From: Salarias fasciatus
Taxonomy: Eukaryota > Chordata > Actinopteri > Blenniiformes > Blenniidae
Direction: 5' to 3'
NCBI RefSeq assembly: GCF_902148845.1
Contig: NC_043758.1
Span: forward strand, 14,515,177-14,579,176
DNA: 64,000 nt
The position numbers and the translations under genes were made by a program. Positions within the stretch are counted from its first letter, which is position 1. Each line of letters opens with the position of its first letter. Shown here in pieces: positions 1 through 11,353 of the stretch. The notes beneath the pieces are model-generated. The model ran no database searches. It was given only the letters and a program-made list of their open reading frames with translations, and was not told the origin of the DNA.

Positions 1-1105
1 TCTCAATACACTCTGTGTGTCTATACATTCTATTTCATATTATGATTTTCTTTAAGTTATATATAAGCTCATGTGCTTGAGTTGCTTTTAAAAGTTACTA
101 AAAAAAACGGAGGGATGAGAAACTAAGCCCACTGCTAAGCACTTTAGACATCAAGTCATACCTTTGTACAGGATCAGCGATCAGCACCTCCTCCGTTGGA
201 TAATGTATTACAGACAATGAAAAATTAATAAAGGGGGGAAAAAGTTGAATAACTCAGATGAAATATTCCAGGCTCACTTTTTCTTTTCTTTTTTTAAGTA
301 AATTACTGAAGTTGTAACTTGTGAAAACATAAAAGAAAACGTCTCACCTCAAAGTTTAACTTCATACTTGGAGAAGTTTGTTGGTGAAATGATGCATTAC
401 ATCTGTGATTACTCTGTCTGGCAGATAACACACAAGTTCTGTCAGATAGATCTGGGAAAAAAACAAAAAACAATTATAACTACGTATTTGAGTAAAGCAA
501 AAGAAAAAAAATTGAATAAAATAAAAAATAAAAATGAAAAAGTAATAACAAAAAAAAATTGTTAAAAATTACCAAAAATTGTTTATTAGCTTTGGCGTCG
601 GCCACTTTTTTTTGGGGCACTTCAATCGTCGGCCAGGGGTTGTGGCTCACGCGCGTGTCCATCTGTGTGTGTGTGTGTGTGTGTGTGTGGGGGGGACTGG
701 CTCCTTGATGAACATCACGTGTCTCTACATCAGCCTCAGTGTGGAGTCAGTCCGTGATTTTCTGACAACTGACGGGGTTACTGTCAGCTATGAGTTTTCA
801 TCCGGTTCTTTAATTTGTTTCATGACAGATTTAACAGATGCTTTTCTGATACACATCACATTGTGGCTTACCTTGCACGTCAAAATGCTGCTACGTGTCC
901 TTTAACTGAGCATTTTATGATGTGTGCGGCATTCGATGTCAGGAGACACGTGAAGGAAACGTGGACAATTTGCAGAAAGGAAGGGCTCTCAGACAGCTGT
1001 GAACGTCACAGCACTAGAGTGGGGGGACAACTGCGGCGGCCGAGGCAGCGGTGGCCCGGGCTTCTTAAGTGCCTTCGGCGAGCCCAACACGAGCACCCCA
1101 TGGGA

Positions 1106-1187
1106 GCGGGGGGGTGGGGGGGGCGGGGGGGGGTGGGGGGGGGGGGGTGGGGGGTGGGGGGGGGGGGGGGGGGGGGCGGTTTGGCGA
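1106..1187 (+). repeat. Long G-rich tract
   Basis: Roughly 80 bases are almost pure G with scattered T, A and C, inside a GC-rich block. It is low-complexity, could fold as G-quadruplexes, and creates false long open frames of Gly and Pro. Confidence 0.85.
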
Positions 1188-1785
1188 GTGATGCCGAGCA
1201 GTGCGGTGCTCACACGGACCATCACAGCAGCGCAGAGCCAACGCAGAGCACGGAGCGTCGGGGCGCCCCTTGTATGGCCGCGGCGCCCCCCCCCCCCCCC
1301 CGTACGTGGCGCCCTTGGCGGTTGCCTAGTTCGCCTATGCCTAGAGCCTTCACTGGGCCGAGGCATGCGTTCGCGGGCAGGGGAGGGGGGTGTCGGGTGG
1401 CGGCGACGGAGGCATCCACCCGCAGACCAGGGGGGAGAACCGTCAATTCGGGGTACATGCGTCCGCTCGAGGGCCCGGAGTAATGCATGCGTGCGTGTGT
1501 GTCGCGCGTGTTGGAATCCTCTCGCGGGCCGGATGCCGCCATTTGACGATCACTGAAGTAGGGTGACCACCCGTCCCGCGTAGCGCGTGTTCGTACAGCG
1601 TTTCAAGTCCATTTCACGCATCCTGCAAATTGAGTTCCTCAATTTGATTATGTGGGACACTGTCCCGCATAATCAACGCTTGCTCTAAAAAAAAGCTTGC
1701 TCACTGCAATCACCACACACACACACCCGTCAGTAAACAACTGCGGTCAAGCCAGCCGGCGCTCTGACAAACACAGTAAAGTGAG

Positions 1786-1914
1786 CCGACGTTGTTTAGC
1801 GGTGCATACATATTTTATGCATTATGGTAAAAGCAAAACCGCGGTCCTGTGACAGTCAAGCCGACACGTTTAGCGGTGTGCACAAATTTTACGCATTACG
1901 GTAAAAGCGAAAAC
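1786..1914 (+). repeat. Two-copy direct repeat, about 70 bases
   Basis: Copies at about 1786-1843 and 1859-1914 share GCCGAC, GTTTAGCGGTG and ATTTTA(T/C)GCATTA(T/C)GGTAAAAGC with small differences. Origin not recognised. Confidence 0.6.
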
Positions 1915-2060
1915 GAGAGGATTGCAAAACAAACGTTAAGTGCCCCGGATCACATTCACCTTATTCATAATTAAAAGAATACACATGAATACTGCTGATA
2001 AAAAAACAAAACTGAGCAACAAAGTACATGAAGGAAAGCCTGTGTTAACGCTGATTTTCA

Positions 2061-2521
2061 GTCAATAGGTCAAATGAACCTGGAAATATTGAGCTAAAAT
2101 ACTTTATCTCTCTTACAAATAGTAAAATAAAATTTCTGCAATATTCAAAGATAAAACAAAGGGCTGTGTTTGAAAGAGACACTACAGTAATGGGATTCAC
2201 AGGTGATTTGGAGTAAATAGGTCAAATAACCTGCTAGCTATTGAGAAAAATATTAATAAAAATTATTAGAAACATTGCCAGAGCAAACCAAGAGGTGTGT
2301 CTGAACCAGACTGTGTAGTAATGTGATTCACAAGTGATTTGGATTCAGTATATCAAATAACCTGGGAGTTATTGAGCTAAAATACTGTATTTTTCATAAA
2401 AATATTAAAACAAATGATTAAAAATATCAAAAGCTAAAGCAAAATGACGTGTCTGAAACAGACACTGTAGTAATACGATTCACAAATGATTTGGAGTCAA
2501 CAGGTCGAAGAACCTGGGAAA
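2061..2521 (+). repeat. Short satellite array, about 3.3 units of 131-152 bases
   Basis: Units starting near 2061, 2210, 2341 and 2493 each contain GATTTGGA(G/T)T, a GGTC..A..AACCTG(G/C) core, ATTGAGCTAAAATACT and GTGTCTGAA(A/C)CAGAC. Spacings alternate at about 152, 131 and 152 bases. Not coding. Confidence 0.7.
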
Positions 2522-3906
2522 AGCAAAACACACTGAAAGCTAAGGGCTCATTAGCAAGAGTGGCCTATTATGAGCCTACAGCAGCATTACATCTGTTAGG
2601 GGAGCAGGGCAACAAGAATTAACATTAATATACCATGTAAAGTGGTATCTGCTGGAACCTTGGTATACCGGTATCAGTGAGTGAGTCTGCCCGCCGGGTG
2701 GGGGGGCCGCCACGCTGGGCGGGGTCCCACATTGTCCTTCAGAGTCATACCTCTTGTCCCCCATTGGGCTCATTAGCAGGTGGTCACCCTGGCAACAAGA
2801 CACTCAGTATCTGTAACATGGTTATAATTTCTAAAGTTATAAAGGATTTCTTCAGTCTGGCTGTCAATGAAATGTTTCAGAGAGGTTCGGAGTCCGAGCT
2901 AACTATTAGCATTAGCAACAAATGAGTTTCAATGAGTTCATGACATAATATATGACATAATAGCAAAGCTTGAACTGACCCCATACTTGGGACTGTTAAC
3001 ATTGAAGATGTTCTGAGCCTAAAGTCTGAACAAAAAGTGGAGCTTGTTTAAAAATACAGGTTGGCTGCTGAATGGAGGTTGGTGGTTAAATCACATGTTA
3101 GGTTGCTTCTTCTTCCTATTCTGTCAGAGAAGTTGATATCACACTGTCAAACATACAGCAATACAGAATGACTATCAAAAGTAAAAATAGAAATATTGAT
3201 AACAGCTTTTTTCGACAAATTTAAATGCTGTTTCTAATTTGACCACCCACAATAGACATTACAAGGATGTTATGAACCGACCTGGCACACTAATTTATTA
3301 AAAAAACAAAACAAAAAAGCACACGTTTAATGGAGTGAATTCAAAACATAATTTTTAGAAATCAATATGTAAGTTCCAATAATATTGGTCAAAAAAACAG
3401 AACACAACCTAAAAGATATGACTGAAACCAGCACTCACTTCCCAGGATAAAACAAAAACAGGTGATCAGAGCTTCCACAGAGAGCTTCAGCAAACACTAA
3501 TAACTTCATGGCATAGAAATATGATGGCTGTCAGTCAGAATAAATCAATCAAACCAACTTCTTACAAACTAAATTCCAGCTCCATCACAGTAAGGTATAA
3601 GGTTATTTGTATGGTACCACTGACAGCTCCTATTCAAGACCTCTATTACAGACTTCAGGCCCATTTTAAAGAAAGAACAACTCAAAATCACATTTTCTGA
3701 ATAGAAAAAACATTTCAAATTCTAATTTAAAGTTTTCACCACATGAGAAAAAGTTCCTTTTCAAATCTACTACAAAGCTTGGGAAAGGCTGAAAAAATTC
3801 TTTCTTAATTGGGCAGATCCCTTTGGCGCTCCACCTTGAAAAGCAGATGTGCTGTTCTCTCTCTTGCTCTCTTTTTTTTTTCCTTAACCTGTACGGCTCC
3901 AACGTC

Positions 3907-3913
3907 TATAAAT
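3907..3913 (+). promoter_or_regulatory. TATA box of gene A
   Basis: TATAAAT lies 75 bases before the chosen ATG, a spacing that fits a short 5' untranslated leader. Confidence 0.55.
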
Positions 3914-3981
3914 TTGATGCAGTATTAAATCTACATTCAGGTCCACTTAATGACACTCAGTCGTTTGGTGTTTCGGACAGC

Positions 3982-6900
3982 ATGGCACACACACAGCGGT
4001 GGCCACAGCAGGGTTGGGCTCTTTTGCAGCTGTATCTCGTAGTGTCTTTTTCTGGATCTGAGGAGCCAGTGTGCAGGTACAGAGGCGATCCTGACAGTCC
4101 CCTTTTGTCCCAGGATGGGGACATTATGTTGGGGGGGATTTTCTCTTTTCACAGCAGCTGGAAAGATCGACAAAATACCTACATGCATCAACCACTGCCA
4201 CTGCAGTGCACCAGGTAAATTACATCAAAACTGAGAACAAATCATCTTTAAAGAGAAGTCAAATGAATATTGTTAACTACTGTGTTGCTTTCAACCTTTG
4301 TGTCACCATTGTCAGTTTGAATTTCAGAGCTTTTCAATTTGCCCAGACGATGTTATTTGCCATTGAGGAGATTAACAACAGCTCAGATATACTGCCTGGC
4401 ACCTCTCTGGGCTACAAAATGTATGATACTTGTGGTTCCGTTGCCAGAAGTGTAAAGGTTTCATTGGCTGTGGCAAATGGTATTGAGGTTGAACCTGCAT
4501 TCTTTGAGGCACCGTGCATGAGACCCGCTCAGGTGCAAACCATCATGGGAGAGACCTCCTCATCACCTTGGATGGCAGTAGCAACAGTCATTGGACCATT
4601 TTACATCCCGATGGTGAGTATTTTTAAAGAAATGCTGAATGGTATTTGTGACAGGTATAATGGTCTGTGATTTGTAGTGTGAGAGTGAACGGTTGGTGGT
4701 GGTTGGAGGTGCCGATGGCGCAGATTGGCAGCCTCGCTTCCGTCAGTCTGCCCCAGGGCAGCTGTAGCTACAATAGTAGGTTACCACCACCCAGGTGTGA
4801 ATGGGTGAATGTGATATTTCAGTGTAAAGCGCTTTGGGCTCTGCTAATGCAGATGAAAAAGCGCTATACAAGTGTAGTCCATTTACCATTTGTCAAACTG
4901 TTCAGAGCAGCAGGTATATGACTGTAAATGCTTAAGCTATATGATGTGGTTTTTCTTTTTTTTTTTAGATCAGCCATTTTGCCACATGTGCTTGTCTCAG
5001 TGATAAAACAAAATACCCATCCTTTCTCAGAACCATACCCAGCGACTACTACCAGAGCAGAGCCCTGGCTCATTTGGTTAAACACTTTGGATGGACTTGG
5101 GTTGGAGCGATTAGAACCAATGATGATTATGGCAATAATGGCATGGCTACTTTCACTGAAACGGCACAGCAGCTGGGAGTCTGTCTGGAATATTCTGTTC
5201 CGTTTTACAGAACAGATTCAGAAGACAGAATCCAAAAAATTATTGAGGTTATTAAAGCTTCCACCTCCAAGGTTATCGTTGCCTTCATGTCTCATTTGGA
5301 CATGGATGTGCTGATACATGCATTATCTCAATACAACCTGACTGGATACCAGTGGGTCGGCAGTGAGGGCTGGATCTTAGATTCCCAAACTGCAGCCCTG
5401 GATAGATATCACATCCTGGATGGGGCCATTGGCCTTTCGATCCCCAAAGCACATGTAACCGGTCTGAAAGAGTTTATATTGGATATAAAGCCATTCAATT
5501 CATCAAATAGCAAATTGTTCACAGAGTTCTGGGAGACATTATTCAACTGCAGGTTTAAGAAGTCAGAGTCATCAGCAGGAGCTGACAGAGAGTGTACCGG
5601 ACATGAAGATCTGACTGGAGTTCAAAACAGCTTCACTGATATGTCTCTGATGCCCATTTTCAACAATGTCTATAAAGGAGTGTATGCTGTGGCTCATGCA
5701 CTTCATAAAATACTCAGCTGTAAAAAGACATGTAACAACACAGTGAAACTAGAGCCATTCACGGTGAGTTCTAAAAATGTATTGCAGCGTTTAGTCACAG
5801 AGAGAATAAATCTTTTTGGATGGTTAGATTTTAAATCTATAGCCTGTGAAATATAACATATTTTCTTAGATTCTACAGAACATTAAAAATATTCACTTCA
5901 AAACAAAGGAAGGAGATGAGGTCCACTTTAATGAAGATGGAGACCCACCAGCAAGGTATGAAATCATAAACTGGCAACCAAGAGAAAATGACGCCGTGGA
6001 CTTTGTCACAGTCGGCCTTCATGATGCATCGCTGCCTCCTGATAAACAGCTGGATCTGCAAAGTGACTCTATAATTTGGGTACAAAACTCACCGCAGGTA
6101 AAATGGTACCATTAATCACATTGAACAGACACTGTATATGTGAAAGTCTTTGTGTCATATCTAGTATTGATAAAGAGTATTAAATATGACACTTTTGAAA
6201 AGCCAACACCACCGTACACAAAGTGTATTATTTACACTACTCCTTTCCATGCAGGTGCCCGTGTCAGTTTGCAGTGAAAAGTGTCCTCCAGGAACACGGA
6301 AAGTTCTGCAGAAAGGAAAGCCTGTCTGCTGCTACGACTGTGTTCAGTGTGCTGATGGAGAAATTAGCAATACCACAGGTGTTGTAAAACTTAATCCCGG
6401 CTTTGAAAAGAATAGCAACACAAAAGGAAAATCTGCACTGAAATTTATATCCACCTGTTGTTTTGTCTATATTTTAAAGATTCATTCACCTGTGTGAGAT
6501 GTCACCCTGAGTTCTGGTCAAATGAGAGAAGAGATGCCTGCATAAAGAAGGAGGCTGTGTTTCTATCATATGAAGAGATTATGGGCGCCCTGCTCACTGC
6601 AGCATCTTTATTTGGAACGTGCATGACTGCTGCTGTGGCTTTCATTTTCTTCAGATACAGAAAAACTCCCATAGTCAGGGCCAACAACTCTGAGCTGAGC
6701 TTCCTGCTGCTCTTCTCTTTGACTCTGTGCTTCCTGTGCTCTCTGACCTTCATCGGCCGGCCCTCCGAGTGGTCCTGCATGCTGAGACACACGGCGTTTG
6801 GCATCACCTTCGTCCTCTGTATCTCCTGTGTGCTGGGGAAGACTATGGTGGTGTTGATGGCCTTCAGGTCCACACTCCCAGGCAGTAATGTGATGAAATG

Positions 6901-7393
6901 GTTTGGGCCTGCACAGCAGAGACTCAGCGTCCTGGGTTTCACTCTGATACAAGTGATCATATGTATCCTCTGGTTAACAATTTCTCCTCCTTTCCCATTT
7001 AGGAATTTTAGGGAATTTAAGGACAAAATAATCTTGGAGTGTGCTCTGGGCTCACCTGTAGGTTTCTGGGCTGTTCTCGGCTACATTGGACTTTTGGCCA
7101 TTTTGTGCTTCATCTTTGCTTTCCTGGCTCGGAAACTGCCTGATAATTTCAATGAAGCCAAATTCATCACCTTCAGCATGCTGATATTCTGTGCAGTGTG
7201 GATCACCTTCATCCCGGCTTATGTCAGCTCTCCTGGGAAGTTCAGTGTTGCTGTGGAGATTTTTGCTATTCTGGCTTCCAGTTTTGGACTGCTGATTTGT
7301 ATTTTTGTCCCAAAATGTTATGTAATCTTACTGAAACCAGAGAAGAACACAAAAAAGAATATAATGGGGAAGGGGGCACCAAAGTCAAACTGA
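3982..7393 (+). CDS. Gene A: OlfC (V2R-type) olfactory receptor, six exons, intact
   Basis: Exons 3982-4214, 4316-4613, 4969-5763, 5870-6097, 6255-6378 and 6480-7393 join in frame to 863 residues. All introns are GT-AG, with phases 2,0,0,0,1 as in this family. Residues 1 to about 26 look like a signal peptide. Exons 1-4 (about 1-518) form the venus-flytrap ligand domain, with the hallmarks [31 protein letters not shown] and GSEGW. Exon 5 is the Cys-rich NCD3G linker. Exon 6 carries the seven-helix domain with [21 protein letters not shown] and [15 protein letters not shown]. The family acts at the olfactory neuron surface, often sensing amino acids. The ATG was chosen because it precedes a hydrophobic leader, follows a TATA box by 75 bases and matches gene B. 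Nearest relative here is gene B. A calcium-sensing or T1R taste receptor is less likely given the [11 protein letters not shown]-type core and the tandem array. Confidence 0.9.
4703..4892 (+). repeat. Common fish short interspersed repeat in gene A intron 2
   Basis: The segment runs from GATGGCGCAGATTGGCAGCC to GTCCATTTACCATTT and contains AAGCGCTTTGGG and AAAAAGCGCTATACAAGTG, a repeat type I recognise from many teleost genomes. It lies wholly within the intron and does not disturb splicing. Exact family not assigned. Confidence 0.55.
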
Positions 7394-7609
7394 AAGTCAA
7401 ATCCCATGTCTTGGTATTTTATTCCAATAATCTGTCTTTAAATCATTGTGCAGTCAGCCGGTTCACTGAACAGCAGATCAACAAATTTGGCCACAATTAT
7501 AGAAGTGAAAACAATGGCATTCAACCTTACTCTGTCATTTTTTTTCTGAGGACTAAAACAAAAGAAACCTCTGCAGTCTGGATGAAGCTGCTGCAACATA
7601 ACCGAAAAT

Positions 7610-8425
7610 GAATGTCCAGTAAACTGGCACTCCGAGAGCTAAGTTTTGTGCTGGGGTAATATGGGACTAATAACTGTCAGATTTAATGGAGCCTGGTTGT
7701 TCAGAGTTTTAAAGGTCAAATGATTTACTTCAAATTCTATTCTAGATTTAACAAGAAGTAAAAAAAGACATGCTTATATTTGAGTGATGGGATCTCTCCT
7801 ACTACTTCGTGTCCATTTTCTCACATTTTGTTTCAATTAAAGATTTTCTAAGGTCTTATTTGGACACCCTGATTATAGTGAATTATAATAGCCTGTTCTC
7901 AAGTTAACAAATACATGGATTAATTTCTCAGCATCACTCTGAGTCAACATGCTCATGATTTTAGAGATATTTAAAGAAGGAGGTCCTGCAGACCTGTTTA
8001 ACGAAGGTGTTGAGCAATAAGTCCTGCTCAAAAGTAACTCCCAGGTTCCTCACCTTGGTACTCGAGATCAAAGTAACACCATCCAGTGTCACTATATGTT
8101 TTTTACAAAAAATGTCTCAGATGTATTGGATTAAATATAACAGTTTCATCTTGGTTTAGAAGCAGAGAAAAACAGCTCATCCAGGTTTTTACATCTTAAA
8201 GAAGAGCTTCAAATTTGACAAGCTGATCAGTCTCATCTAGGTTCATCGATAGAGATTTGTGTATCATCTGCATAACAGTGGAACTTAATGAAGTTTCCTG
8301 ATGACACTCCCATCCAAAAAGCATTTCTAATGGGAAAAGTATAGATCCTAAGACAGAATCCTGTGGAGATCGATGTCTCATGAAGTGGTCAATGCACCTT
8401 GGCAGCAGAACTGTATATTTCACGG
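7610..8425 (-). mobile_element. Decayed LINE (L2/CR1-like) fragment, minus strand
   Basis: Minus-strand translation in shifting frames gives reverse-transcriptase pieces: PQDSVLGSILF, HCYADDTQIS (the catalytic YADD, at about 8251-8281), then SMLTQSDAEKLIHVFV and SGCPNKTLENL. Frameshifts and stops are frequent and the 5' half is missing, so the copy is dead. The clade is judged by motif memory only. Confidence 0.7.
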
Positions 8426-10085
8426 GAAGTCTATATATGGTTTCCCAGAAGCACTCTCAACATCTAATGTGGCTTTTGGAATTGTTGGGGAAAATATTTT
8501 TCAGGGAACCAAGGTACAATGCTGTCAAGTCGCAATTCTAATAATAATTTATTTTGTTTGTATAGGCAGTGAAATAAAGTTGTTTATTATGATTGTATGC
8601 ACATCTGGAAGTCCCTCTTTTGTGTCAAAGTGTACAAGACATACCTAATCAAAAAATGCATTCATTTTTTTCATTATTGACCACATGTAACATAATTTTT
8701 GCTGTTGACAGTCAGTTGATTTTACTGTATTCTAAGTATTGTACATATTCACCATGTCAAAAACCAGACACAAAAAATAGAAAGAATGACTTTTATTTCT
8801 GACTGAGAAATGAATTCAGTCTTAACATTTTGTTATCTCTGGAAATATGGAGCTATGTTTTCGTGGTGCAACTCAGGTTGGTGGAGCGTTGCGCAGCCCA
8901 TGCAGTGGAAAGTTTTAGTGGTGCAGCACCATGCAAAGTCAAATTGGTAATTTGGTTGACAGTGCTGCACCAAGATGGGTGTGGCTGAGCACCGGGGGAG
9001 TTGTCAATAACCCTTTCATAACTGGAATATTAGCAATAACTGAGCTACGCACAGCCATGTAAACACAGCCAAAAACCTGAATATGCTCATATTCCTTTTT
9101 TTAAAATCCCGGACAATACACCTGGGTTACTCGTTTTTTCACTCGATTATTTGATCATACAAATGCGTATCGGAACATCCCCACTGAAAGGAACATTCAT
9201 TTTTGTTCTGTGCATGTTATATAAAGCATTTGTCTGGAAATACAAACACAGAGGTAAACAAACATCGTGAAAGTCAGATGCAGACGCAGCACATCACCAC
9301 ACTTATGGAGCGAGGATGAAATAAATGTATTTTTTGAATGTATTAACTTTATCAAATGGGTGTGGATGTATATGCCACAGCTCCGACTCCATTTTCAATT
9401 TGTTCTTCACGTTCTCTCCTTGTATTAATGAAGACCTCGAGGCACAGGCGTGTTAAGTACCGCTGGTGGATCAGTACCAACACCAAAGCACAAACAAAGG
9501 TGACGGCTATCGGCCCTGGGACCTGCTGCACAAAACTACAGTAAAGGATTGTGCCGGGATATCTTGATTATCCTGGATGAATCCATGATCTGGTTGCACC
9601 AAGAGGGCTTGGGGAAAGCGGGATATGATGGAACATAAGTTACCATGGAGATTTGCTCTGTGGAGCCAGCCTGCTCCAGAGTGGTGTTGTTTTTAACGGC
9701 CTATTTTGATTTTAGTTTCACTCTAGTCTTTGTTTCAGACTGTCATTGTTATCAAAACCGGTTGCCACACATGCCAAAAAATAGATAAATATATCTATTG
9801 GCAGAATATCACACAACAGGTGTAGGAATATTTGATATGAACAAGCAAAAACACAGCTTTTTTCACTTCAAAATGTCCTACAATAAATGGATCACAACAT
9901 CCAACATCCAATGCAGCTTGGTATAAGAATTGTGGTGTTAACATATATGAAATAAAAAGGGATGCAACAGATCCTTCATGCAACAATGCTGGATTTTACC
10001 AAAAAAATAATTCAACTAAAAATTGCACCACAACTGAAGCAGTCAGACCCCTAAAAGCAGTAGATTTTAATTTGTGTTTGCACAA
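8426..10085. other. Intergenic, nothing firm
   Basis: No receptor piece or credible protein was found. A segment at about 9541-9680 (around GATCTGGTTGCACCAAGAGG) resembles ends of small fish DNA transposons, but no matching partner end was identified. Confidence 0.5.
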
Positions 10086-11032
10086 TAGGAGCGGGGACCC
10101 AAAAGTCCCCGGACTGGGGTTATAACCTTTTATTGTTTTATTTTCACATTCAATCAACACTGTCACCTTGAAAGTACTCTCCTTCGGCTTGAATCCAGCG
10201 CTGCAGCCGGGATTTCCACTGCTCAAAGCAGTCGGCAAACTCGTGCGTAATGATCGTTTAAGAGCGTTCCTCGATTTTTTTTCTGCACCTCTTCCTCATC
10301 ATCAAATCTCCGCCCCTTCAGTGCCTTTTTCATTCTTGGGAAGAGACAGAAGTCGCAAGTTGCTAAATTGAGGGAATACGGCGGATGGGGCAGCAGGGCC
10401 ATGTCGTTTTTCACTAAGAACTGTTTTACACGCAGAGCCCTGTGCGCTGGCGTGTTGTCATGATGGAGCCACCGGTCCCCACTCTCCCCCGGGGCCGGCC
10501 GCTTCAGCCTGACCGCCTCCCGGAGTCGCCGCAGCGCTTCGAGGTAAAAGTCCTGGTTGACGGTTTGCCCCGGCGGCACAAACTGGCTGTGGACCTTCCC
10601 TTTGACATCAAAAAAGCAGATCAGCTTCGATTTTACTGACATTTTCCTCTGTGCGGGAGGTGGAGGGTCGGCCAGAGCGAGGTGAGTCTTCGATGGACAT
10701 CTGACCACTCTTAAAGCGCCCATAGACCTGTGTTCTCCCCAGAGCCTCATCTTTGTACGCGGTGTGGATCATGGTGAGTGTTTCTGTTGCCGTTTGTCTC
10801 AGAAGAAAACAAAATCGGGTTCCGCCATTTTCGGATTTTTCAAAGAAGGGAGCGGGACTGTATTAACATAAACACTGTGTGAGCTGCCTGTGCGTCTTTG
10901 GGAGGTGAAAATTTTCACAGTTATGCTTAAGGCTATGCTATAGCAACATATAATGGCCAAAAGTCTGAAATCATTCTTTTTTTTTTTTTTTTTTATAACC
11001 ACAGTCCTGGAACTTTTGGGTCCCCCCTCGTA
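10086..11032 (-). mobile_element. Mariner transposon copy 1, internally deleted
   Basis: The ends are inverted repeats (plus-strand left end GGGGACCCAAAAGT, right end ACTTTTGGGTCCCCCC) flanked by TA. On the minus strand the transposase start reads AYKDEALGRTQVY and DSPRSGRPS, then jumps to the catalytic half: LICFFDVKG, FVPPGQTVNQDFYLEALRR, HHDNTPAHRA and CDFCLFPRMK. There are 34 residues between the second and third catalytic Asp, the mariner D34D spacing. About a hundred residues holding the first catalytic region are missing, so it cannot be autonomous. Target site TA is preserved. Confidence 0.8.
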
Positions 11033-11275
11033 CAAACAATTGGGCACCTGCTGCATGTGTCAATGAGTTTGCCCACATATTTTATATTGCCTTTGCAAGC
11101 CTTCATTAATTTTATGTTTAATAATATGTCATTGATTGCATCATATAATGGAATATAGTTCAATAAGTTTATAAAATGGCTCATAAGAGTCCGTCTCTGT
11201 TTTTGCTCCACCTTGAAGGTCCACAGGGGTGGAGCGTCATGATTTTGAATTTATTTCCTCTATAGGTCGAATATG

Positions 11276-11283
11276 TATAAAAG
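11276..11283 (+). promoter_or_regulatory. TATA box of gene B
   Basis: TATAAAAG lies 78 bases before the ATG, matching the spacing in gene A. Confidence 0.6.
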
Positions 11284-11353
11284 ACGAGGCCTGATTGTGC
11301 TTTTCTTTAAACCACGCATGATGTCACCCAGTTATTTGCCACTTTCAGACAGC

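Larger units (their letters stand above)
1..3900. other. Upstream intergenic stretch without a recognised gene
   Basis: No receptor exon or other protein was recognised. Contents are a (TG)n run near 665-690, a GC-rich block at about 1000-1560 with a long G tract, a motif near 1561-1680 (GGGTGACCACCCGTCCCGCG) that may be a transposon end, a roughly 70-base duplication (about 1786-1914), a short satellite (2061-2521), and otherwise AT-rich sequence. Confidence 0.6.

Noticed and set aside
989-1556. Open frames on both strands through the GC-rich block
   Set aside because: They arise from the G tract (runs of Gly or Pro), have no recognisable domain, no promoter and no splice logic.
2061-2521. 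CRISPR-like array
   Set aside because: Units are long and imperfect with no spacer/repeat alternation, and the window is eukaryotic.
6502-7026. Long antisense open frames opposite the 7TM exons of A, B and C (also 13606-14247 and 17549-18106)
   Set aside because: They are shadows of the conserved receptor codons and recur at the same place in each paralogue.
11273-11353. Upstream in-frame start for gene B
   Set aside because: It overlaps the TATA box, and gene A starts at the equivalent of 11354.
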